Shown piece by piece: positions 18,266 to 25,922 of a DNA stretch of 64,000 bases. Position 1 is the first letter of the stretch; every line of letters begins with the position of its first letter. A model generated the notes under the pieces. The model searched no databases. It saw only the letters and a list, made by a program, of their open reading frames with translations, and was not told the origin of the DNA. Both the position numbers and the translations under genes were made by a program. This stretch comes from Gemmatimonadaceae bacterium (lineage in GTDB: Bacteria; Gemmatimonadota; Gemmatimonadetes; Gemmatimonadales; Gemmatimonadaceae), in contig JADLCY010000008.1 in the NCBI GenBank assembly GCA_020846935.1, forward strand, positions 62,001 through 126,000. Direction: 5' to 3'.

Positions 18266-18535
18266 TCAGCCCTGGCGCGACTTGAGCCACTTCACGGCGG
18301 CCTTGAACGCCTTCTCCTTGCCGCCATGCGAGGCGTCACCGAAGAACGCGCGGTGTCTGGGGCGCCACGCGCCTTCCTTGGTGCGATGGTAGCCGACGCG
18401 CACGAAGTATCCGTGGGTGCGCGTGGACTCCTGGTCGATGCGGCTCACGCCAGGCACCGACGAGGCGTTCTTCCTGACGGCTTTCTTTGCCACCTTCTTC
18501 GCCGTCTTCTTCGCTGCGCTCTTCCTGGCTGCCAT
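18266..18535 (-). CDS. AP2-like DNA-binding protein with basic Lys/Ala tail
   Basis: An 89-residue very basic protein. Residues 1-25 (MAARKSAAKKTAKKVAKKAV) form an H1-histone-like Lys/Ala tail. Residues 33-88 contain VSRIDQESTRTHGYFVRVGY and HRAFFGDASHGGKEKAFKAA, which follow the bacterial AP2-domain pattern: three strands then a helix, with the G-G-K-E-K-A helix start. AP2 domains bind DNA in plant factors and in bacterial homing-endonuclease relatives. The start at 18535 excludes an upstream extension that is not protein-like. No strong Shine-Dalgarno is visible. Function as a nucleoid protein is inferred. Confidence 0.72.
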   Translation of the reverse strand: MAARKSAAKKTAKKVAKKAVRKNASSVPGVSRIDQESTRTHGYFVRVGYHRTKEGAWRPRHRAFFGDASHGGKEKAFKAAVKWLKSRQG

Positions 18536-18977
18536 GGGTCTTCGGGGGTATCGTCGCCGGGGGACATGCCTGACGACAGCGTGGGACATCGCGACCGCGC
18601 CGCGGGTTCGCCAACGGACGGGGCACCAACATACATCGCCCGGAGCGTTTGCGCGCCCCCCGTCGCGTGGCATCGACGCACTCTCGTAAGGCAGGACCGC
18701 CGTTAGGCCCGGGCCGTCACATCCTCGCCAGGCAGGTACCGTACCCTGGTTAGGCCTGACGAGTCCCGCCCGCGATCGTTAGACCTGGCAAGCAGGCACC
18801 CGTTCGCGTGCACCGGAGCACTCGCGAAAGCAAACAAGTCACCGGTTTTCCACGCGGGCCACCGTGTGCGACGCAGCCCCGCGGGCGCCCGGTCGCCGCA
18901 ACGGGGCAGACCTGACGCACGCCACGCACGGCGGCCCCATGCCTCGTGCCCCGCGCGGCACGCAGCGCACCCCCTCG
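18536..18977. other. Intergenic region without recognised gene
   Basis: This 440-base stretch separates the DUF1569 gene from the AP2-like gene, both leftward. Open frames here translate to Arg/Ala/Gly-rich strings without domain features. Short imperfect palindromes occur, for example CAGGTAC-CGTACCCTG around 18734-18750 and CGTGCC-GGCACG near 18948-18962. The AP2-like promoter should lie near 18540-18650. Confidence 0.4.
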
Positions 18978-19427
18978 TCAGGCACCGAACTGCCGCAGGT
19001 GGTGGTCGACGTGTTTCCAGGTGAAGGCGCCCCACGCTGGCCCGTCCATCGACCCGAACGCGGGGTGCGGTGACCACGGCGCGCGGCGGTCCATCGCGAC
19101 GAACGCCGCGAGCGCCGCCTCGAGCCCCGCGCGTTCCTCGGCCACCGTACCAACCTCCCCCACGCGAAGCGACGGTGCCGTCGGCGCCCCGCGCGGGAAC
19201 GGCAACACGTTCAGGATCAGGTACCTGAGGGGTGCGAATCGCAACGGCAACCGGGTCCTGAGTCGGGGAACCGGCCGTGCGCCGGTGGCCATCTGCACGC
19301 CCCATGTGAGGTGGCGCAGCATCTGCGCACAGCTCATGCGCCCCCATCGAGCCTGGTGGGCGTCCGTGAGCGTGCCGAGCCGCCGTTGGGCGACCGCCAG
19401 GTCGTCGGGGTTCCAGAGCGTAGGCAT
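18978..19427 (-). CDS. DUF1569 / DinB-superfamily protein
   Basis: A 149-residue helical protein of the DinB-like DUF1569 type. The start MPTLWNPDDLAVAQRRLGTL and the following WGRMSCAQMLRHLTWGVQMA match the first two helices of this family, with a His in a helix that supplies a metal ligand. A later SMDGPAWGAFTWKHVDHHLRQF segment holds the HxxHH-like ligand pair, K-H-V-D-H-H. DinB-type proteins include thiol-dependent transferases using mycothiol or bacillithiol; many have unknown substrates. An upstream ATG at 19451 would add eight residues; neither start has a clear Shine-Dalgarno. Confidence 0.75.
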   Translation of the reverse strand: MPTLWNPDDLAVAQRRLGTLTDAHQARWGRMSCAQMLRHLTWGVQMATGARPVPRLRTRLPLRFAPLRYLILNVLPFPRGAPTAPSLRVGEVGTVAEERAGLEAALAAFVAMDRRAPWSPHPAFGSMDGPAWGAFTWKHVDHHLRQFGA

Positions 19428-19502
19428 GAAAGTCAGGTGGCGGAACCGCATCAGGTCGCGCTCACCGCGCCCGGAGTCAAGAGGTGCCGAGCGTCCTGCG
19501 GC

Positions 19503-20228
19503 TCAGCGTACGATGGGCCACGCGGGATCCGTGGTGACGCGCTGCCGGTGCGCACGATGCAGCGCGGCGTACGACAACCCGGCGATCATGTCGTACGCCA
19601 CGTGCACGAGGATCGGCGCGAGCAGCGAGCCGGTCGCGCGCACGAGCCCGTGCATCCCCAGGGCCACGAACGAGATCACCACCGCACTGCGCCACCCCTG
19701 CAGCACATGGCTGACGCCGAACACGAGCGACGCAATGACCGCGGCCGCGACCGATGACCCGAGCAGGCGCTCGAGCAGCACCCACAACACGCCCCGGTAC
19801 GCCACCTCCTCGGCGATGCCCGCGGCCAGCGAAACCAGAAGCCACAGGATCCGCTCGACGCGCGTGGATGGCATCAACAGCTGGATCCTCGCCTCACCGC
19901 GTTCCACCGCGCGACGCCACATGGGTCGGAAGGCGAGCACCAATGTCGCGGTCGCAAGGCCGGCGAGTCCGAGCGCCTTGAGCAGCGCATCGGGCGCCAC
20001 GTAGATCGGCACCCATTCCGTGCGGGCGACGTACCACGCCACACCAAGGATGGCCAGCTGCTGGATCAGGACCGAACGGAATACGGCCAGGCGATCGGGC
20101 AGCGGCGCATCACGCATGCGCCGTGCGCTTCGTATCGCCAGGACGGGCACCACGATCGTGAACAGCACCAGGTAGAGCAGGCCGGACACGCCCACATACG
20201 GGAACGGGCCCGTCACCGCCACGCCCAC
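19503..20228 (-). CDS. CPBP family intramembrane metalloprotease
   Basis: A membrane protein of about 241 residues with six or more hydrophobic segments. The CPBP (CAAX protease and bacteriocin-processing) motifs are clear: AEEVAYRGVLW (Glu140-Glu141), FGVSHVLQG (His174) and APILVHVAYD (His209). These residues bind the catalytic zinc. Family members process prenylated proteins in eukaryotes and give bacteriocin self-immunity in some bacteria; most have unknown substrates. The start is uncertain: in-frame GTG codons lie at 20228, 20222 and 20216, and the upstream extension overlaps the ankyrin gene. It follows the ankyrin gene by 20 bases. Confidence 0.83.
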   Translation of the reverse strand: MGVAVTGPFPYVGVSGLLYLVLFTIVVPVLAIRSARRMRDAPLPDRLAVFRSVLIQQLAILGVAWYVARTEWVPIYVAPDALLKALGLAGLATATLVLAFRPMWRRAVERGEARIQLLMPSTRVERILWLLVSLAAGIAEEVAYRGVLWVLLERLLGSSVAAAVIASLVFGVSHVLQGWRSAVVISFVALGMHGLVRATGSLLAPILVHVAYDMIAGLSYAALHRAHRQRVTTDPAWPIVR

Positions 20229-20247
20229 CGTGTGACCGCCGGGTGGT

Positions 20248-21030
20248 TCACGCCACCTGCGCCGCCGATGCGTCGGCTGGGGCGTACTTGCGCAGCAACT
20301 GCGCCAGCGGCCCGGCGCGACCCGACTCGGCGAGCGACTGCGGGCAGGATCCGTCGCGGGCCCGAAGGGTGATGTCCGCCCCGTGGCGCAGCAGCTCCTC
20401 GACCTCGGCCACCGGATATCGGCGGCGCACGGCATACGACAGCGGCGTGCGACCTTCAGCATCCCCGATGTTGGGGTTCGCGCCGTGACGCAGGAGCCAC
20501 CTGACCATGCGCGTGCGGCGGAGCCGGGTGGCATAGAGCAGCGCCGTCTCGTCGTGGAAGATCAGGTCGAGATTGGCTCCGTGTTCGTGCAGATGCCTCG
20601 CCATGACCACGTCATCGTTCCACACGACGGCCCAGAGGCAGTAGTCGGGGCTCGCGCCCTCGCGCAACAGGTAGCGGGCGAGGGTGCGGTTCTTTCCTCG
20701 TGCGATGGCGTGCCAGAGCGGCGTCGCCGGAAACGGCTCCCCCTGGTCGGGGATGCGGTGCACGGCATCGAGCGCCGCACCGGCACGGCGCAGCGCACGC
20801 GCTGTGCGGATCGAGGCCGCCACCGGCCGCCGCGCCTTGCCGACGGTGGCCGCCGCGCAGAGGTGCAGCGCGGTGCGGCCGCTGCGATCGGTGACGTTCG
20901 CCAGCTCCGGGTGCGCGCGAAGCGCCTCCGCCACGACCTCCGCGTCCCACCGGCGCGCCGCATCGAGGAATCGCGCGGCGCCGAGGCGCGCGCCGGGTTT
21001 GCGACCAGACGACGGGGAGCGAGGCGGCAT
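20248..21030 (-). CDS. Ankyrin-repeat protein
   Basis: A 260-residue protein with five or six ankyrin repeats. Typical units are SGRTALHLCAA, PLWHAIARGKNRTLARYLLR, MARHLHEHGANLDLIFHDE, TALLYATRLRRTRMVRWLLR and EGRTPLSYAVRRRYPVAEVE, each with the T-A/P-L-x-x-A helix start and GAN/GAD turns. No signal peptide is visible, so it is probably cytoplasmic. Ankyrin stacks mediate protein contacts; the partner is unknown. The downstream CPBP protease gene is close enough to be co-transcribed. Confidence 0.88.
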   Translation of the reverse strand: MPPRSPSSGRKPGARLGAARFLDAARRWDAEVVAEALRAHPELANVTDRSGRTALHLCAAATVGKARRPVAASIRTARALRRAGAALDAVHRIPDQGEPFPATPLWHAIARGKNRTLARYLLREGASPDYCLWAVVWNDDVVMARHLHEHGANLDLIFHDETALLYATRLRRTRMVRWLLRHGANPNIGDAEGRTPLSYAVRRRYPVAEVEELLRHGADITLRARDGSCPQSLAESGRAGPLAQLLRKYAPADASAAQVA

Positions 21031-21045
21031 GACTAACGGTAATCT

Positions 21046-21076
21046 GCAGGGCAGTCGGTGAATGACGATGCCCTGC
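21046..21076 (-). terminator. Weak hairpin after the YbjQ-like gene
   Basis: An 8-base inverted repeat GCAGGGCA/TGCCCTGC (21046-21053 and 21069-21076, 15-base loop) lies between the leftward YbjQ-like gene and the leftward ankyrin gene. It may reduce read-through. No T tract follows in the leftward direction, so the call is weak. Confidence 0.35.
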
Positions 21077-21146
21077 CGAATCTATGCCCGGCGTCGCGCC
21101 ATCGCGAGCCGCGCCCGATCCCCTTCTCCGGCGATGCGTCAGACGG

Positions 21147-21476
21147 TCAGGTGGCGCGCACGCGCACGGCCGTGCCGTAACACAGCACTTCGCTGACCCC
21201 CTGCATCACCTCGGTGGCGTCGTAGCGCACACAGATCACCGCGTTCGCCCCGAGTTCCTCGGCGTGCGAGATCATCTGCGCGAACGCGTCCGCTCGCGCT
21301 CGCTCGCACAACTCCGTGAGCAGCGTGATGTTACCGCCCCGGATCGTCTGCAGCGCCGCGCCGATCGTCCCGAACACGGATCGGGACCGCACCACGATCC
21401 CGCGTACCACGCCGAGCGTCTCCTCGATGCGGTGACCGTCGAGCACCTGCGACATCGTGACGTTTGAGGCCAGCAT
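21147..21476 (-). CDS. YbjQ-like (UPF0145) heavy-metal-binding domain protein
   Basis: A 109-residue member of the YbjQ/UPF0145 family. It shows the family features MLASNVTMSQVLDGHRIEET (start strand), VVRGIVVRSRSVFGTIGAAL, the helix ITLLTELCERARADAFAQMI and the closing ANAVICVRYDATEVMQGV. The family forms pentameric barrels and has been linked to metal binding, but no reaction is established. A strong Shine-Dalgarno (CTGGAGGTATC) precedes the ATG at 21476, so the longer frame is not used. Confidence 0.9.
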   Translation of the reverse strand: MLASNVTMSQVLDGHRIEETLGVVRGIVVRSRSVFGTIGAALQTIRGGNITLLTELCERARADAFAQMISHAEELGANAVICVRYDATEVMQGVSEVLCYGTAVRVRAT

Positions 21477-21658
21477 GATACCTCCAGAGGTGTAGGGAAA
21501 GAGCGCTCGGGGGTCCGGATCCAGCGGACCCATCCAGCATGGCCACGCGTCGTGCGCCGGGCAACTGCGGGCGCCGGATCGTCTGATCCGCCGGCCCCGG
21601 TCACCGGCACATCCGGCGCTTTGACGCGAGTCGAGCCAGGGCCGCGTTAGGCAGGCGG

Positions 21659-22093
21659 TCATCGGGTGAACGCACGCTCACCAAAGATCACGAACGAGTT
21701 CTCGTCCACCATGACGCCCACGCGCACCAGGTACGCGGCCCCGGCATCGAGGGCGATCGGCCCAAAGGCGGAGCGGTACGCCGGGGGAGCCACGCCGTAA
21801 GTCACGTCAGGCGCGATCTTGCCCGTGTCGCCCTGCACGATCCAGTGCACCTGCCGGCGATCGTTCGTCGTGACCTCGAGGTACGTCGCGCCGCATGTCG
21901 GGGACCACGTGAAGCGCGGACCGCGGCCCACATCGACCGCGACGGCCAGCGGCTGATGGCAGATCACGAGTCCCGGGGGGACCGATGGCGCAGGGTCACG
22001 GCACGCGACGACGCCTGCCACCGCGAGCGCATGCGCGAGGCGGCGAACGGCGCTCGTCAGTCCAGGGCGCGCACGGAGTTGACGAGGATACAC
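21659..22093 (-). CDS. Hypothetical lipoprotein
   Basis: A 144-residue protein with a basic start MYPRQLRARPGLTSAVRRLAH and a lipobox-like VAGVVACRD (Cys about 31). The mature part is all-beta: FTWSPTCGATYLEVTTND, QVHWIVQGDTGKIAPDV, AAYLVRVGVMV and NSFVIFGERAFTR. It looks like a fibronectin-type or DUF domain, but I cannot name it. Its start overlaps the 3' end of the upstream cupin gene by 37 bases, which suggests an operon or a slightly later true start. Confidence 0.6.
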   Translation of the reverse strand: MYPRQLRARPGLTSAVRRLAHALAVAGVVACRDPAPSVPPGLVICHQPLAVAVDVGRGPRFTWSPTCGATYLEVTTNDRRQVHWIVQGDTGKIAPDVTYGVAPPAYRSAFGPIALDAGAAYLVRVGVMVDENSFVIFGERAFTR

Positions 22094-22797
22094 CCGTCCG
22101 CGCCAGCAAGCGTGATGTCGTGGTGCGATCCGGGGAGCGCCCGATGGTAGTCGCCCGCACGCATCCGCCGACCCTGCACCTCGCAGCTGCCGTGCAGCAC
22201 GAACAGTTCCTCGATGCCGCCGTGATCGTGGTCGGCCAGCACGGCCCCGGCGTCCGCGTCGACAATGGAGAGTTCGCGAGCTCCGGCGAGAGCCACGCGC
22301 GCGCGGATGCCCGGACCCATCGAACCCCAGCCAAGAGACGTGGCGCGAATGGCACCCGCTGGCGCACCATCGACGTCGCGCGTCGCAAGCTCGAGCACCA
22401 GTGCGCCGCCCTCGCTGTGCCAGGCTGCACTGCCGAAGGCATCGTCGAACAGGTCGCCGGCGCCCAGCGCTTCCGCGCCGCGCGTAAGCCCGCCTTCGAT
22501 CACAACCGCGCTCCGCACGCCGTCGATCGGTGCCTCGGGAAGGTCGTGGCCAGCGGCCACGCGCACGAGGCGCGTTGAGAAGCGCTCGCGCGAGTCGTGA
22601 TACATCTCCCGATAGGCCACCGACGCATCAGGAGCCGGTAGCCAGATGCCCTGCTCTCGATCGAGGAACGTGAACGGCAGCGGCGTCCCGGCTCTGAGCA
22701 CGCGCTCGCGCAGGGCCGTCGGCGGGTCGCAGCGCTGCAGGCCCGTCGCCAAGGCGGCGAGGACGTCGTCGTCGGTCGGTTCCGGGAGAGAGGTCAC
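22057..22797 (-). CDS. ChrR-like bicupin protein
   Basis: A 246-residue protein with two cupin folds, like the ChrR anti-sigma family. The N-terminus (TDDDVLAALATGLQRCDPP) resembles the helical lead, then a first cupin has SVAYREMYHDSRERFSTRLV and the second has ADHDHGGIEELFVLHGSCE with HDH and Glu ligands and GDYHRALPGSHHDI as the final His. ChrR binds zinc and releases an ECF sigma factor under singlet oxygen. No sigma factor gene is adjacent here and the typical anti-sigma HxxxCxxC motif is not seen, so it may be a plain cupin. Confidence 0.75.
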   Translation of the reverse strand: MTSLPEPTDDDVLAALATGLQRCDPPTALRERVLRAGTPLPFTFLDREQGIWLPAPDASVAYREMYHDSRERFSTRLVRVAAGHDLPEAPIDGVRSAVVIEGGLTRGAEALGAGDLFDDAFGSAAWHSEGGALVLELATRDVDGAPAGAIRATSLGWGSMGPGIRARVALAGARELSIVDADAGAVLADHDHGGIEELFVLHGSCEVQGRRMRAGDYHRALPGSHHDITLAGADGCILVNSVRALD

Positions 22798-22824
22798 GTT
22801 CGGAAAGATGGCAGCAACGTGCTG

Positions 22825-23370
22825 CTACGGCGACCTGAGGGATGCCGCCATCAGACTCGTGCGAATGCGGCGCTCGAGGGCGCCCGTCGACTGGCAAATG
22901 ACGGCCGTCCCGCCATTGTCGTCGTGCCGTGCCGAGCCCGCGGCCACCGTGGAGAGCCGGGATTGGTGGTCGCCAACGGGTTGAACCTCCATCGTCACCT
23001 TCACGATCACGCTGTAGCGATCCGCCGTGCGGCCCATCGCGCTCTCACCACACGAAAAATAGGTGGACAGTCGAGCGCCCCCGAGGGATCCACGAAATCG
23101 CGAACTCCGCGTGGTGAGGGTGCCAGCTTTCTGGTCGCTCCCCTCGATCACGAACTGCAGGTCGCCGAGGACTCCAGGCAGGAGTTGCAGGACGGTGTCA
23201 CGGGGCAGGCTCACCTCGTCGGTGACGGCCTCGTGTCGGCGCATCATCTCCACGCCAACGGCCGCCAGCTCGCCCTGAACCACGGCCTGGTCGGTGATCA
23301 CCCGCGTGGCGGTACTCCCTCCACCGGTCGCGCAGCCAGCGATGAAAAACAGGAGTGCCGCGTGCCGCAT
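22825..23370 (-). CDS. Hypothetical lipoprotein
   Basis: A 181-residue protein starting MRHAALLFFIAGCATGGGS at 23370, a standard lipobox with Cys13. The start ATG overlaps the stop of the preceding gene (ATGA), so the pair is translationally coupled. The mature part includes VVQGELAAVGVEMMRRHEAV, a strand-rich middle (RDTVLQLLPGVLGDLQFVIEG, YSVIVKVTMEVQPVGDHQS) and a C-terminal helix GALERRIRTSLMAASL. I cannot assign a family. Confidence 0.62.
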   Translation of the reverse strand: MRHAALLFFIAGCATGGGSTATRVITDQAVVQGELAAVGVEMMRRHEAVTDEVSLPRDTVLQLLPGVLGDLQFVIEGSDQKAGTLTTRSSRFRGSLGGARLSTYFSCGESAMGRTADRYSVIVKVTMEVQPVGDHQSRLSTVAAGSARHDDNGGTAVICQSTGALERRIRTSLMAASLRSP

Positions 23371-23849
23371 CAGTCCACCCGCTGGATGACGAACCGCGGT
23401 GCGCGCAGGAGGGCGCTGGCGCGGCCATCGTGCACGCGTGCCACCAGGTCCACGGCGTCGCCCGGAGCCCACGCCGGCCCGTTGCGCACGACGATTTCCA
23501 TTTCACCGCCGTCAGCGGGCCGCACCTCGGATGGCTGCGAGGTCCACACGGAGTCGCCACGCACCATCTGCACGTCGGTCACGTTCACCGTGGCCTCGAT
23601 GGGCCGGTCGCCGCGGAGTCGAAGGACGACGATGAGCGGCTCCCCGTCCGGTCCTCCACGAATCGGCTGGAAGGAGCGCCAGCCCTCGGCTTCCAGGGTA
23701 AAGCGATTGCCTGGCGCGGTCCACACGAGCGCGGTGGCGCGCAACGCACTCGCGGGAGTGGCGTCATGGCCCATGGACGGGGACGGCGCGCCGCAACCCG
23801 CGAGGGCCGCGAGCACCCACGCCCATCGACGGCTTCGCGCGCCAGGCAT
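23370..23849 (-). CDS. Hypothetical lipoprotein
   Basis: A 159-residue exported protein. Its start MPGARSRRWAWVLAALAGCGA gives a positively charged n-region and lipobox with Cys19. The mature domain is an all-beta segment: TALVWTAPGNRFTLEAEGW, EPLIVVLRLRGDRPIEATV, GEMEIVVRNGPAWAPGDAV and APRFVIQRVD, like an intracellular-proteinase-inhibitor (BsuPI) or Ig-like domain, but the assignment is not firm. Coupled to the downstream lipoprotein by an ATGA overlap and 7 bases after the DUF411 gene. Confidence 0.65.
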   Translation of the reverse strand: MPGARSRRWAWVLAALAGCGAPSPSMGHDATPASALRATALVWTAPGNRFTLEAEGWRSFQPIRGGPDGEPLIVVLRLRGDRPIEATVNVTDVQMVRGDSVWTSQPSEVRPADGGEMEIVVRNGPAWAPGDAVDLVARVHDGRASALLRAPRFVIQRVD

Positions 23850-23856
23850 TGGAGCG

Positions 23857-24339
23857 TTAGTGGCGAGCGAACACGGTGGTCTTGCCTGCCTTGGTGAATG
23901 CCACGACGTCATACGGATCCTTCGCGCCGTTCGGCATCTCCATGCCCGGGCTCCCGCGCGGCATGCCCGGCGCCGCGATCCCGACGATCGCCGGCTTCTC
24001 GCGGAGCATGCGCTGGATGTCGGCCGCCGGAACGTGGCCCTCCACCACATAGCCGTTCACCACCGCCGTGTGGCAGGAGGCAAGATTGTCACCCACCCCA
24101 CGCTTTGTCTTCTCTGCCTGGAGCGCCTCTTCCCCGAGGTCGGTCACCCGCACCTCGAAGCCGGCAGCTTTCATCTTGTCGATCCATGCCTTGCAGCATC
24201 CGCATGTCGGTGACTTGTACACCTGCATGACGGTGGCCGCGGCATTCGGCGCGTTGGCAATCGGGGCGGTCGTCCGCGCCGACGATGCGGCCGCGAGCGT
24301 GCCGGCAACGAGTGACAGGCCTGCGAGGAGACGGAACAT
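23857..24339 (-). CDS. DUF411 metal-binding protein, exported
   Basis: A 160-residue protein with signal peptide MFRLLAGLSLVAGTLAAASS. The DUF411 motif YKSPTCGCCKAWIDKMKAAG (Cys46, Cys48, Cys49) and later NLASCHTAVVNGYVVEGHVP (Cys89, His90) are complete. DUF411 proteins are found with copper-resistance genes and the fold is thioredoxin-like; they are thought to bind copper in the periplasm. The ATG at 24339 is chosen because the upstream frame is not protein-like. Two exported lipoproteins follow in the same direction. Confidence 0.88.
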   Translation of the reverse strand: MFRLLAGLSLVAGTLAAASSARTTAPIANAPNAAATVMQVYKSPTCGCCKAWIDKMKAAGFEVRVTDLGEEALQAEKTKRGVGDNLASCHTAVVNGYVVEGHVPAADIQRMLREKPAIVGIAAPGMPRGSPGMEMPNGAKDPYDVVAFTKAGKTTVFARH

Positions 24340-24433
24340 GTGACGCGCGGTGAAGGTCTGTGGTGAGCCTTCACGAAAGCATCCAGCCCACGGGAAGGCA
24401 ACCCGCGGGGCCAATGCGATGGAAGCAGTGGGA

Positions 24434-24545
24434 GGCAGTACGGTCCCTGCTCACAAGCTCAGCGGCAATGCGCTGCATGTGCGTCTGACTCGGGAGGTCC
24501 ACGCAGTGGCAGTGCGGTCCCTGCTCGCAAGCTCAGCGGCAATGC
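24434..24545. repeat. Two 38-base direct repeats
   Basis: Two copies of a 38-base unit (24434-24471 and 24508-24545) differ at two positions, both A to G. Each begins GGCAGT and ends AGCTCAGCGGCAATGC. They are spaced 74 bases start to start, in the gap upstream of the DUF411 gene. No terminal inverted repeat or integrase is nearby. Confidence 0.75.
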
Positions 24546-24615
24546 CCGTGAAGCGGGCCTGTCGGAAATCGGTACGCGGCCGACGAATGCGATCCCGTCG
24601 CGCTGCCGAGCCGGC

Positions 24616-25113
24616 CTACCTCCGGCTTGCGGCGTACGCGACCGTGGCGCCGATGCTCGGCAGCGCGATGGTGACCGCCCCGATCGTCCAGCAGCCGAGC
24701 CCGCACGAGCGCCTATCGTCGTCCCAGAGCCAGTTGCCCACGCGCACCGTCAGCGCGGCGGTGCCCAGGCCAACCAGGGAGCCACCGAGCGCGGCCGTGG
24801 CCCTGCCGTCGCGACCCACCAGGATGGGACCGGAGGCTGCACCCAGCCACGTACCTGTGTAGGCCGCAATCCATGCGGCACGCGTGGCATGATCTTCCGT
24901 CCAGCCGAGTCGCCGGGCTCCGTGTTTGGTGGCCCACCCGCTGGCGACGAATCCGACGGGCGTGAGCGCGGCGCCGAGGGCGAGTTGACCCGCGAGGCGA
25001 GGGACGGGCTGCGAGGGCGCGTCGGCCTGCTGCGCGTCGGCCCATCCGGCCAGGAGCGCCAAGGCCACCACCAGCCCCCCAGCGGACCGTCGAGCGCTAC
25101 GCACCGACCACAC
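24616..25113 (-). CDS. Hypothetical exported or membrane protein
   Basis: A 165-residue protein starting MWSVRSARRSAGGLVVALAL, a signal peptide or membrane anchor ending near WADAQQ. The rest is Ala/Gly-rich with hydrophobic stretches ALGAALTPVGFVASGW, AAWIAAYTGTWLGAASG, GSLVGLGTAALTV and IGAVTIALPSIGATVAYA. It resembles an uncharacterised integral envelope protein. The start region overlaps the stop of the upstream DUF6982 gene by 17 bases. Confidence 0.65.
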   Translation of the reverse strand: MWSVRSARRSAGGLVVALALLAGWADAQQADAPSQPVPRLAGQLALGAALTPVGFVASGWATKHGARRLGWTEDHATRAAWIAAYTGTWLGAASGPILVGRDGRATAALGGSLVGLGTAALTVRVGNWLWDDDRRSCGLGCWTIGAVTIALPSIGATVAYAASRR

Positions 25114-25498
25114 CCATCGTGGCGATCTGCGCGCGGTTCACGAGGATCCGGAGGTTGTTGCTCACCGAGTCGGCCGGCGTGAGAAAGAAGTACGGCTTGT
25201 TCGGCGGATAGCGGAGCGCGAGCCCGACGACGCGTTCGCCGTCATGAAAGGTGACTTCGACGAGCCGAGCGCCCCGCAGGCGCGGGTCCGCGGGATCAAC
25301 GGTCGTGCCTTCCTGGTGCGTGCGGTCACCGTCCAGAGACTTCACAAAAAAGAGCGCCTTGAGGTCCTTGAGTTCGACCTCCACCATGTCACCGGTGGCG
25401 GTTCGCACGTGGCAGGTGGGGCGATCCTGCGCGACGTCGAGGCTTGTTCCCTTCACGATCCTGCCGTCAGCGTAGCGGGCTACTATGGAGTTCACCAT
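25097..25498 (-). CDS. DUF6982 domain protein
   Basis: A 133-residue protein of a family I recognise as DUF6982 from Acidobacteria and Gemmatimonadota. Seen are IVARYADGRIVKGTSLDV, the middle VEVELKDLKALFFVKSLDGD, and the second half VEVTFHDGERVVGLALRY ending SNNLRILVNRAQIATM. The fold is likely two small beta barrels, PilZ-like in pattern, but no ligand is known. It is divergent from the DUF4342 gene. Confidence 0.8.
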   Translation of the reverse strand: MVNSIVARYADGRIVKGTSLDVAQDRPTCHVRTATGDMVEVELKDLKALFFVKSLDGDRTHQEGTTVDPADPRLRGARLVEVTFHDGERVVGLALRYPPNKPYFFLTPADSVSNNLRILVNRAQIATMGVVGA

Positions 25499-25530
25499 GA
25501 GTTGGCGTCGTGGGCTGAAACTCCCCAGTG

Positions 25531-25605
25531 ACGACCCATCGTTGGGAAGGATAACCTTCCCGAGCGAAACCCGAAGCCGGCGTCAGGTCGTAGGGCAAGA
25601 GACCC
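25531..25605 (+). promoter_or_regulatory. Structured 5' leader candidate before DUF4342 gene
   Basis: The 168-base region upstream of the DUF4342 ATG folds on inspection into nested stems. ACGACC (25531-25536) can pair with GGTCGT (25586-25591), and inside it GGGAAGG (25544-25550) pairs perfectly with CCTTCCC (25555-25561) around an ATAA tetraloop. Purine-rich single-stranded stretches such as GCGAAACCCGAAG and GGCAAGAGACCC flank the stem. I could not match it to a known riboswitch class, so it is a candidate only. Confidence 0.35.
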
Positions 25606-25666
25606 GTCGAGGTACGAAGGCTCGTCCGGGCGCATGGCACCAACGCAGGTCTACGCAGGAGCGGGC

Positions 25667-25915
25667 ATGGAAGAGATCAAGGTATCGGGATCGAAGCTCA
25701 AGGAGCGTATCCGGGAGATCCTCAAGGAGGGCAACGTGCGGCGGATCATCGTGCGCAACCCGAAGGGGCGCACGTTGATCGACATGCCGCTCACCGCCGG
25801 CGTGGCCGGCGCGGTGCTTCTGCCGTTGTGGGCAGCGATCGGCACGATTGCCGCGCTGGCGACCGACTACACGATTGCCGTGGAGCGTGACCCGGGGACG
25901 TCGGTCGCGAAGTAG
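25667..25915 (+). CDS. DUF4342 small membrane protein
   Basis: An 82-residue protein. The start MEEIKVSGSKLKERIREIL and the following EGNVRRIIVRNPKGRTLIDMP match DUF4342. A hydrophobic segment LTAGVAGAVLLPLWAAIGTIAAL (about 43-66) is a membrane span. The family is widespread in Gram-negatives and Clostridia and has no assigned function, though the N-terminal part resembles a UBA-like helix bundle. The ATG at 25667 has GCAGGAGCGGGC upstream. Convergent with the M3 peptidase gene, 7 bases apart. Confidence 0.85.
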   Translation: MEEIKVSGSKLKERIREILKEGNVRRIIVRNPKGRTLIDMPLTAGVAGAVLLPLWAAIGTIAALATDYTIAVERDPGTSVAK

Positions 25916-25922
25916 CGCGCGC

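Noticed and set aside
22057-22797. Full ChrR anti-sigma factor with a sigma partner
   Set aside because: No ECF sigma factor is adjacent and the usual zinc-binding HxxxCxxC motif is not seen; only the cupin parts are supported.
24434-24545. CRISPR-like repeat
   Set aside because: Only two units, spacer of 36 bases, no third unit and no cas genes.
25499-25666. Cyclic di-GMP or SAM riboswitch before DUF4342
   Set aside because: The conserved core sequences of these classes are missing; only generic stems are visible. It is kept as an unclassified candidate.
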